Below are positions 7,490 through 13,993 of a DNA stretch of 19,539 nt, piece after piece; the stretch's first letter is position 1, and each line of letters begins with the position of its first letter. The stretch comes from SVQP01 sp045603085. Lineage in GTDB: Bacteria; Bacillota; Clostridia; Oscillospirales; CAG-272. Under the pieces are notes generated by a model. It made no database searches. It was not told the DNA's origin and saw only the letters and a program-made list of their open reading frames with translations. The stretch spans positions 1 through 19,539 of the forward strand of contig JAZULL010000087.1 of the NCBI GenBank assembly GCA_045603085.1, read 5' to 3'. The position numbers and the translations under genes were made by a program.

Positions 7490-9457
7490 TCAAATATCCA
7501 GATTTTCGGCAAACTTTGCGTTTTCCTCGATAAAGATTCTTCTGGGCTCAACCTTGTCACCCATGAGAAGCGAGAATGTCTGATCGCAGATCATGGCGTC
7601 CTCCATGGTCACGCGCAGAATGGTACGGGGGCTGGGGTCCATGGTGGTCTCCCACAGCTCGTCCGCATTCATCTCACCAAGACCCTTGTAGCGGTCGGCC
7701 TCGACGTTGGTGCCGCCCAGCTCAGCGATATAAAAGTCTCTCTCGGCGTCCGAGAAAGCGTATCTCTCACCGATCTTCTTACCGCCGCTTCTCTTATATA
7801 CCTTGTAAAGCGGAGGCTGTGCCAGATAAATGCGACCCTGCTTGATCAGCTCGGGCATGTGGCGGAAGAAGAAGGTCAGAAGCAGGATACGGATGTGCGA
7901 GCCGTCCACGTCCGCGTCGGCCATGATAATGATCTTGCCGTAGCGAAGCTTGGTAATATCAAATTCGTCGCCGATACCGCAGCCCAGCGCCTGAATGATG
8001 GGCACCAGCGAGGGATTGGCATAAACCTTGTCAAGTCTTGTTTTTTCAACGTTGAGCACCTTACCGCGCAGGGGAAGAATGGCCTGGAATCGGGAGTTAC
8101 GTCCCTGCTTTGCAGAGCCGCCTGCACTGTCTCCCTCTACCATGTAGATCTCGGTAAATTCGGTGTTTCTGTCCTGACAGTCGGCAAGCTTACCGGGCAG
8201 GGAGGAGCCCTCGAAAAGACCCTTTCTTCTGGCGGTCTCTCTTGCCTTTCTGGCGGCCTCACGCGCACGCGATGCGGCCAGGGATTTTTCTATGATAATT
8301 TTGCCCACCGAGGGATTTTCCTCAAGGTATTCGCCAAGCTTTGTGACCACGGTGTTCTCCACCAGCGTTCTGATCTCGGAGTTACCGAGCTTTGCCTTGG
8401 TCTGGCTTTCAAACTGCGCGTTTTCCAGCTTGACCGAAATGATGGCGCAAAGACCCTCGCGCACGTCGTCACCCGACAGATTCTTATCGCTGTCCTTTAA
8501 GATGCCGTTTTTACGCGCATAGTCGTTGAGCACACGCGTCAGACCCGACTTAAAGCCGGTCTCATGCGTACCGCCCTCTATGGTATTCATGTTGTTTGCA
8601 AAGGTCATAATGCAGTCGCTGTAGGAATCGTTATACTGCATGGCGATCTCGGCAATGCTGGAGTCCTTTTCGGCTCTCATATAGATCACGTCCTTATGCA
8701 CGGGATCGCAATGCTTGGATTCGGTCAGATATTCGACAAAGGTGCAGATACCGCCTTCAAACTGCAAATCTGCCACACGCATCTCCTCTCCCTCTGCCAC
8801 GCGCGCGTCAACCAGCACCAGGTGCACGCCCGCATTGAGGAATGCCTGCTCGCGCAGACGGTTGAGAAGAATGTCGTAGTCAAATACGGTTTCCTCAAAG
8901 ATGGTGGGGTCGGGCTTGAAGGTGACCTTAACGCCGTGCGGACGCTCGGGACACGGACCCTCACAGCGGAAGGGACGCGCCACAAAGCCACGTTCAAATC
9001 TCTCGGTATAATGCAGTCCGTCCACCGAGTCATCCAGCTCCAGCCATTCGGAAAGCGCGTTTACAACAGACGCGCCCACACCGTGCAGACCGCCCGCAAT
9101 TTTATAGCCGCCACCGCCGAATTTACCGCCCGCGTGCAGAATGGTATAGACCACCTCGGGAGTGGGAATCCCTTCCTTGGCGTGCATACCCGCAGGGATA
9201 CCTCTGCCGTTATCCTCTACCGTAATGCTGTTGTCGGGATTGATGGTCACGCGGATGGTGTCACAATACCCCGCAAGTGCCTCGTCTATTGAGTTATCCA
9301 CGATCTCGTACACCAGATGGTGCAGGCCGCGGATCGACGTGGTACCGATATACATACCGGGACGCTTTCTGACTGCTTCAAGGCCCTCAAGCACCTGAAT
9401 CTGACTTTCGTCGTATACGTTTTCTTTTTCCGGGGTAAGATTTTGATTCTCTTGCAT
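7490..9457 (-). CDS. gyrB: DNA gyrase subunit B
   Basis: GyrB is the ATPase subunit of gyrase. The 655-residue protein has all four parts: the GHKL ATP-binding fold near the N-terminus (EIVDNSIDEALAG, VEDNGRGIP, GLHGVGASVVNALS), the transducer domain with QTKAKLGN, the TOPRIM domain (EGDSAGGSA from residue 441 and ADADVDGSH from 513, whose acidic residues bind Mg2+), and the C-terminal GyrA-binding part (YKGLGEMN ... ELWETTM). Length is close to that of other Gram-positive GyrB proteins. The ATG at 9455-9457 has AAGGAAA upstream. It lies 26 nt after remB in the dnaA-to-gyrB run. After the gene comes the 168-nt DnaA-box region, then mreC rather than gyrA. Confidence 0.98.
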   Translation of the reverse strand: MQENQNLTPEKENVYDESQIQVLEGLEAVRKRPGMYIGTTSIRGLHHLVYEIVDNSIDEALAGYCDTIRVTINPDNSITVEDNGRGIPAGMHAKEGIPTPEVVYTILHAGGKFGGGGYKIAGGLHGVGASVVNALSEWLELDDSVDGLHYTERFERGFVARPFRCEGPCPERPHGVKVTFKPDPTIFEETVFDYDILLNRLREQAFLNAGVHLVLVDARVAEGEEMRVADLQFEGGICTFVEYLTESKHCDPVHKDVIYMRAEKDSSIAEIAMQYNDSYSDCIMTFANNMNTIEGGTHETGFKSGLTRVLNDYARKNGILKDSDKNLSGDDVREGLCAIISVKLENAQFESQTKAKLGNSEIRTLVENTVVTKLGEYLEENPSVGKIIIEKSLAASRAREAARKARETARRKGLFEGSSLPGKLADCQDRNTEFTEIYMVEGDSAGGSAKQGRNSRFQAILPLRGKVLNVEKTRLDKVYANPSLVPIIQALGCGIGDEFDITKLRYGKIIIMADADVDGSHIRILLLTFFFRHMPELIKQGRIYLAQPPLYKVYKRSGGKKIGERYAFSDAERDFYIAELGGTNVEADRYKGLGEMNADELWETTMDPSPRTILRVTMEDAMICDQTFSLLMGDKVEPRRIFIEENAKFAENLDI

Positions 9458-9483
9458 CGTAAATTTCCTTTTTTCTGATTATT

Positions 9484-9744
9484 TTACAAACTGGATGGAT
9501 CCTTCATTCTGCCCGAAAGCGCGGTGGCCGAAAGCTGGGAAAAGCAGATATTATAGCCGTCTTTTCCTCGATACAGCACAAAGGATTTCGGGATCTCCTG
9601 GCGGGCCGAGTCCACAAGACCGTTTTTCTCGGCTCTGGCCAGATATTTTTTGGTAATGGGTGAGAGGGTGGCATTGTCGGTATCAAAAATTCCGATAATA
9701 TCCTTTTCTCTGATATTTTTATTGTTTCCTACGTGTAAAAACAT
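9484..9744 (-). CDS. remB: RemB/YaaB-like DUF370 DNA-binding protein
   Basis: An 86-residue protein starting MFLHVGNNKNIREKDIIGIFD, which matches the beginning of B. subtilis YaaB/RemB (a M(Y/F)xHxGxxxxVxxxDIxGIFD pattern), with the mid-protein KSFVLY and the later FSQLSATAL matching the family pattern as well. RemA/RemB-type proteins are small DNA-binding regulators; in B. subtilis they affect matrix genes. Position between recF and gyrB is the standard one for this gene. It starts 10 nt after the recF stop, with AAAGGA overlapping that stop codon, so translation is probably coupled. Targets in this organism are unknown. Confidence 0.9.
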   Translation of the reverse strand: MFLHVGNNKNIREKDIIGIFDTDNATLSPITKKYLARAEKNGLVDSARQEIPKSFVLYRGKDGYNICFSQLSATALSGRMKDPSSL

Positions 9745-9754
9745 AGATTATCCT

Positions 9755-10864
9755 TTACTTACTTGCGTACGTACCGGCATGCACGTACACGATATTGTTA
9801 TCGGGGGAGAAATCGCGCTCGCAGGAGGTCATAATGACTTGTCTGTCACGGATCTCGCCAAGCAGGTAGGCGCGTCGGCCGGCGTCCAGCTCGGAGAGCA
9901 CGTCGTCGAACAGAAAAACGGGATATTCACCGCCGCTGTGAGAGCGACATATCTCGCCCTCCGCCATCTTCATGGCCAGAGCAATGGATCTTTGTTGCCC
10001 CTGAGAGGCGAAAATTCGCGCGTATTTGCCGTTTAGCTCAATTTCGAGGTCATCTCTGTGAATGCCCCACAAAGTGCTTCCCGCGGCAATTTCGCGGTCG
10101 TGGTGCGACATGTAGAGATTGAGATAGGCGCGCTCACAATGTGCACGGTCTGCGTACTTATGCTCCTCAATATGCGCCTTGCCCACGTATCTGACCTGAA
10201 CGGTCTCGCGCTCACCCGACATCCCTTCAAAAAAGGTCTGCACGTGGGTATTCAGCTGCGTGACGTACTCGTAACGCACCGACGCGATATAGGCCGCCTC
10301 GTGTGCCAGCTGAGCCGACCACAGCTCAATTGTGTCGTCAAAGGTCTTTCTGTCTGTCTCGGCAAGCTTGAGCAGGCTGTTTCGCTGCTTGAGCAATTGA
10401 TTGTACTTCTGCAACGAGCGCACGTAGGCAGGGTAGAGCTGCGAGATGGCCACGTCCAGAAAGTTGCGCCGCTCGGCGGGCCCGTCCTTAACCAAGGACA
10501 AGTGCTCGGGACAAAACAGCACCACGCGGAAGTTGCCAAGCAGCTGACTTGTCCGCGCAAGGCTGACGCCGTTGTGCAAAACGCGCCTTCGCCCCTGCGT
10601 GTAAAGCTGCATTTCTATGGTCTGCTCTCGCATACTGTCGCGAAAGGTCTGCTCAATGCGGCTCTCGCTCTGTCCGAACATGACCATTTCGGCATCCTTG
10701 GCCTGACGGAAGGTTTTTCCCAGCGCACAAAGATAAATGGCCTCAAGCAGATTGGTCTTTCCCTGGGCGTTATCTCCCACAAGCAGGTTGACGCCGTCCC
10801 CAAACGATACGTCAGCCTCTTTGATGTTGCGGAAGTTTTCCACCCGGATATGGGTGCATTGCAT
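9755..10864 (-). CDS. recF: DNA replication and repair protein RecF
   Basis: RecF is an SMC-like ATPase that helps load RecA at single-strand gaps with RecO and RecR. The 369-residue protein has the Walker A motif GDNAQGKT (residues 30-37), the ABC signature SQGQQRS (287-293) and the Walker B/D-loop region VFLFDDVLSELD (316-327), plus the family-typical PEHLSLVKDGPAERRNFLD near 119-137. Size is normal. The ATG lies only 6 nt after the dnaN stop; AAGGA for it is inside the end of dnaN. The S4-domain gene yaaA, often found between dnaN and recF, is missing. Confidence 0.98.
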   Translation of the reverse strand: MQCTHIRVENFRNIKEADVSFGDGVNLLVGDNAQGKTNLLEAIYLCALGKTFRQAKDAEMVMFGQSESRIEQTFRDSMREQTIEMQLYTQGRRRVLHNGVSLARTSQLLGNFRVVLFCPEHLSLVKDGPAERRNFLDVAISQLYPAYVRSLQKYNQLLKQRNSLLKLAETDRKTFDDTIELWSAQLAHEAAYIASVRYEYVTQLNTHVQTFFEGMSGERETVQVRYVGKAHIEEHKYADRAHCERAYLNLYMSHHDREIAAGSTLWGIHRDDLEIELNGKYARIFASQGQQRSIALAMKMAEGEICRSHSGGEYPVFLFDDVLSELDAGRRAYLLGEIRDRQVIMTSCERDFSPDNNIVYVHAGTYASK

Positions 10865-10870
10865 AAATGC

Positions 10871-12016
10871 TTAGTCCTTCATACGGACGGGAAGCAAGAG
10901 GAACAGCTCCTTGTCCTCTCCCTGCTCCTCGGGCTCAATGTTGATGCTGGAGAGCGCACTCGTCATGCTGATCTTGACTCTCTCAGCCGTGCAGGCGCGC
11001 AGAGAATCGATCAGGTAGCGGTTATTAAAGGCAATGATCAGATCGTCACCCTCGTGCATCACGGGCAGCTCCTCGTAGGTCGAGCCTGCGGTCGAGGTTG
11101 CCGAGATCTTGAGGTAGTCGCCTGCTACAGCCAGCTTGACGTGCGAGCGGACGCTGCCTGCAATTCTCTCCTCGGTAACAAGTGCGGCTCTTTCCAGAGC
11201 GGCGATCAGCGCGGCTCTGTCGGTGCATACGGTGATCTTATGAGCGGGGTTGATAATGCGGTTATAGTCGATATAATCACCGTCGATCAGGCGGGAGAAG
11301 AATACCGTGTGATCCAGATCAAACACGATGTTTTTGCGGCTGGTGTAAACGGTGACGGTGGCGTCCTCGTCGGTGTCCAGCATTCTGTAGAGCTCGTTGA
11401 CCGTCTTGGAGGGGATAATAAACGAGAAATCGGAGGTGTTCTGTGCCGAGAAGGACTTGATCTCGGTGGTCACGTTGCACTTAGCCAGCTTGAACGAGTC
11501 GCAGGAAACGAGATAGAGGCTGTTGCCCGCGATCTTGAAGTGACAGCCGTTGAGAACGGGACGCTGGTCGTTGACGCCCATGGCGTACATGACCTTGGAG
11601 AGCATCTCACGCAGCACGCTCTGGCTGACCGTAAAGCCGTTCTGAGAGGTCAGACGGGGGATCTCGGGGAAATCCGCACCCGCAAGCGCGTTCATTTTAT
11701 GAGAGGAATTCGCGGAAACGATCTCGGCCCCCAGCTTTTCGTTGACAGTCAGCGTCACGGTTTCACCCTCCATGACGCGCACGGTCTGTGCAAACTTCTG
11801 CGCATTGATGATATACTGACCGGGGGTTTCGACGCAGGTGGGAATGACGATGCGTACACCCTTTTCAAGGTCAAAGGTGGTCAGCACGCAGGTGTTGTCC
11901 TCGTTTGCTTCAAACAGAATGCCCTCGGTGGCAGTCAGCGTGGATTTACCGGATACGGCGCACATCAAAGGGGCGACGGCGTTGCAGATTTCCTGGCGAT
12001 TGAAAACGATTTTCAT
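10871..12016 (-). CDS. dnaN: DNA polymerase III beta subunit (sliding clamp)
   Basis: The 381-residue protein matches the three-domain beta clamp: it starts MKIVFNRQEICNAV, has the domain-1 pattern GKSTLTATEGILFEA, the domain-2 RPVLNGCHF and SCDSFKLAKC, and the closing LLLPVRMKD where the family usually ends in (M)P(V/M)R. The clamp encircles DNA as a dimer and tethers DNA polymerase III and other partners. A strong Shine-Dalgarno (GAAGGAG, 7-nt spacing) precedes the ATG at 12014-12016. Upstream is the 357-nt DnaA-box region that separates it from dnaA; an extended -10-like TGGTATATA on the minus strand near 12115-12123 could be its own promoter, with no clear -35. Confidence 0.98.
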   Translation of the reverse strand: MKIVFNRQEICNAVAPLMCAVSGKSTLTATEGILFEANEDNTCVLTTFDLEKGVRIVIPTCVETPGQYIINAQKFAQTVRVMEGETVTLTVNEKLGAEIVSANSSHKMNALAGADFPEIPRLTSQNGFTVSQSVLREMLSKVMYAMGVNDQRPVLNGCHFKIAGNSLYLVSCDSFKLAKCNVTTEIKSFSAQNTSDFSFIIPSKTVNELYRMLDTDEDATVTVYTSRKNIVFDLDHTVFFSRLIDGDYIDYNRIINPAHKITVCTDRAALIAALERAALVTEERIAGSVRSHVKLAVAGDYLKISATSTAGSTYEELPVMHEGDDLIIAFNNRYLIDSLRACTAERVKISMTSALSSINIEPEEQGEDKELFLLLPVRMKD

Positions 12017-12373
12017 AACGATACTCCTTCTTAGGCCGCAGACTGCGAAACGCTCTACGGCATTACGATTTTTTTAATGGATTTCTCGCGCCTGCGAGAG
12101 AGATAGAGAGATAATATATACCAGTAGTCAATAAAAGTAGTTTTTGGGGAATTTGTGGAAAACTCAGAAAATCCTTACAGTACAAGAAATTTTCGCTGTA
12201 AAACCTTGTTCGTGTCTTCGGGATAAGCCATGGAAAAGGTTCGAGGATTTTGTGGAAAACGTTTTTTTTTGAGCAATTACCGCAGCGTCAGGATCGGTAC
12301 GGTAAACGTCTTTGGTACGACGTATATGTCGCTGTGGAAAATTTTTACCGGGTTTTCCACAGGCAGGTGGGAT
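12017..12373. other. Candidate chromosomal origin (oriC) between dnaA and dnaN
   Basis: This 357-nt non-coding stretch has four TTTTCCACA-type DnaA boxes: 12154-12162 (-), 12251-12259 (-), 12333-12341 (-) and 12353-12361 (+). The last two face each other. Further boxes lie just inside dnaA (12645-12653, and a weaker one at 12444-12452). An AT-rich, repeated-TA stretch at 12105-12145 is the best candidate unwinding element and contains spaced TAG/TAA triplets. A small hairpin (TCTCGC / GCGAGA, 12084-12099) sits beside it. In many Bacillota the origin lies on one or both sides of dnaA. The minus-strand genes leftward and copA rightward fit replication leaving from here. Confidence 0.7.
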
Positions 12374-13768
12374 TTAACTCTCCTTGACCGCCTTGATCAG
12401 CTCGTCCAGCTCCATGGAGAACGAGGTGGAGGCCATGCGCTTTTTGTCCACAGTGTTGACGGATGCCATGATGGTGGTATGGTCACGGCCAAACATCTTG
12501 CCAATGCCCGAGAAGGACATTTCGGTGATGTGGTGGATCAGATAAATGGTAATGTGACGCGCCTGCGCAATATCCTTGGTGCGGCGCTCTCCAAGAAGGT
12601 CCTCCTTCTTGATGCCGTATTTTTTGTAGACCGCGGTAAATATCTTTTCCACAGTCACGTTGATAGGCTCGGCACCGCCCAAAAGCTCGTCTATACAGTC
12701 GCGTGCCACCTCCATGGTGATCACCTTGCCGTACACGAATGAGATCGCGCTGAGCTTACGCACCGCTCCCTCGATCTGTCGGATGTTGGAGCGCAGGTTT
12801 TCGGCAAGAAATTCCAACACCTCGTCCGAGATCTCGATGCCTATCTGATCAGCCTTCTTTTTGATGATGGCCATGCGAAGCTCGGGGTCCGGTGGCTGAA
12901 TGTCGGCAATCAGACCCCATTCAAAGCGGGTCTTGAGTCTGTCCTCCAACGTTTTGATCTCTCTGGGCGGCTGGTCGGAGGTAAGAATGATCTGCTTACC
13001 GTCCTCGTGCAAGGCGTTGAAGGTATGGAAAAATTCCTCCTGGGTGGAAACCTTGCCCGCAATAAACTGAATGTCGTCGATCATGAGCACGTCGCATCCG
13101 CGGTATTTCTCGCGGAACTCGTTCATGGTGCGATGGGACATACATTCGATCATCTGATTGGTGAAATCCTCACCCTTGATGTAGATAACCGTGATATCGG
13201 GACGTTTTTTCTTGAATTCGTTTGTAATGGCGTAAAGCAGGTGGGTCTTACCGATACCCGAAGGACCGTAAATGAACAGGGGATTGTAATCGGTCGCGGG
13301 GCGGTTGGCAACCGCGGTACATGCGGCGTGCGCGAATTTGTTGGAGTTACCCACGATAAAGTTGTCAAAGGTATATTCGAATTTAAAGGGCGGCATGGTC
13401 GAGCCCAGCGTGACCTTCTTTTCCTCTTCCGTGGGCGGTGCCATATCTGCCTCAGCCTCTGCCTCTGCCGCGCGCTTGAATCGCTCGCGCAGATCCTGCA
13501 CACCCTTGGTGTCACCCGAAAACACCAGCTCGATCTGCACGTCCATGCCTAAATTTTCCGAGAATTTTTGTCTGATCTCGGGCAGATATTTGGTTTTGAT
13601 GATGTTGATCTTGATCTCGGAGGGGGTCACCATGGTTATGGTGTTGCCGTCAAAGCTTTTGATCTCCAGTCCACCGAACCAGACGTCGCAGATCAGATCA
13701 CCAAGCGTCCGACGGTAATATTCGCGTATACCGTTCCAGAGCTCGTTCAAAAGGTCTAAAATTTCCAT
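12374..13768 (-). CDS. dnaA: Chromosomal replication initiator DnaA
   Basis: DnaA binds DnaA boxes, melts the origin and helps load the helicase. The 464-residue protein shows domain I (about 1-85), a short Ala/Glu-rich domain II linker (about 100-118), the AAA+ domain III with Walker A GPSGIGKT (168-175), Walker B DVLMIDD (226-232), sensor 1 ILTSD and the RF arginine finger (Arg281), and domain IV with the DnaA signature (about 402-440; IGKMFGRDHTTIM). Length is typical. ATG at 13766-13768 has AAAGGA with 7-nt spacing. The promoter is at 13826-13854. rpmH and rnpA, the common upstream neighbours, are absent; a divergent copper ATPase gene lies there. Confidence 0.99.
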   Translation of the reverse strand: MEILDLLNELWNGIREYYRRTLGDLICDVWFGGLEIKSFDGNTITMVTPSEIKINIIKTKYLPEIRQKFSENLGMDVQIELVFSGDTKGVQDLRERFKRAAEAEAEADMAPPTEEEKKVTLGSTMPPFKFEYTFDNFIVGNSNKFAHAACTAVANRPATDYNPLFIYGPSGIGKTHLLYAITNEFKKKRPDITVIYIKGEDFTNQMIECMSHRTMNEFREKYRGCDVLMIDDIQFIAGKVSTQEEFFHTFNALHEDGKQIILTSDQPPREIKTLEDRLKTRFEWGLIADIQPPDPELRMAIIKKKADQIGIEISDEVLEFLAENLRSNIRQIEGAVRKLSAISFVYGKVITMEVARDCIDELLGGAEPINVTVEKIFTAVYKKYGIKKEDLLGERRTKDIAQARHITIYLIHHITEMSFSGIGKMFGRDHTTIMASVNTVDKKRMASTSFSMELDELIKAVKES

Positions 13769-13825
13769 ATATGTTTCCTTTCCCGTAAGGTAAAGTAAAA
13801 ATCTATATAATAATAGTTATTATAT

Positions 13826-13854
13826 ATTATAACATATATATAGGCCGATTGCAA
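13826..13854 (-). promoter_or_regulatory. dnaA promoter
   Basis: On the minus strand TTGCAA (13849-13854) and a perfect TATAAT (13826-13831) are separated by exactly 17 nt, about 50 nt before the expected transcript leader reaches the dnaA ATG. Surrounding sequence is very AT-rich with long TA runs. No DnaA box was found in this dnaA/copA gap, so classic box-mediated autoregulation is not visible here. Confidence 0.8.
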
Positions 13855-13907
13855 CCCCACAGACGGCTTTTTTATCAGAAAACAATAAAAAAATTTACAA
13901 TATTTTC

Positions 13908-13936
13908 TTGCAAAATGGGTAGGTTTGGGGTATAAT
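13908..13936 (+). promoter_or_regulatory. copA promoter
   Basis: TTGCAA (13908-13913) and a perfect TATAAT (13931-13936) are separated by 17 nt. Two direct GGGTA repeats (13917-13921 and 13928-13932) lie 11 bp apart within or touching the spacer and -10. An imperfect inverted repeat (ATGTAA 13953-13958 / TTACAT 13972-13977) lies in the expected leader. Either could be the site of a copper-responsive repressor, but no such regulator gene is in the window. Confidence 0.8.
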
Positions 13937-13993
13937 GTGTGTGATTTAAAAAATGTAAATTTTTTATGAAATTACATCTTAATGGAGATATAT

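Noticed and set aside
7055..8500. A 481-codon plus-strand open frame opposite mreC and gyrB
   Set aside because: It crosses the non-coding DnaA-box gap and is antisense to two certain genes.
10058..12034. A 658-codon plus-strand open frame opposite recF and dnaN
   Set aside because: Antisense shadow of two genes with full motifs; caused by codon composition.
12444..12653. DnaA-like boxes inside the dnaA gene as a separate origin element
   Set aside because: Only one good match and one weak match lie in coding sequence; they may add to the origin but cannot be separated from chance.
13982..13993. An upstream ATG (13982) as copA start
   Set aside because: No Shine-Dalgarno precedes it, and it overlaps the GGAG that serves ATG 13994.
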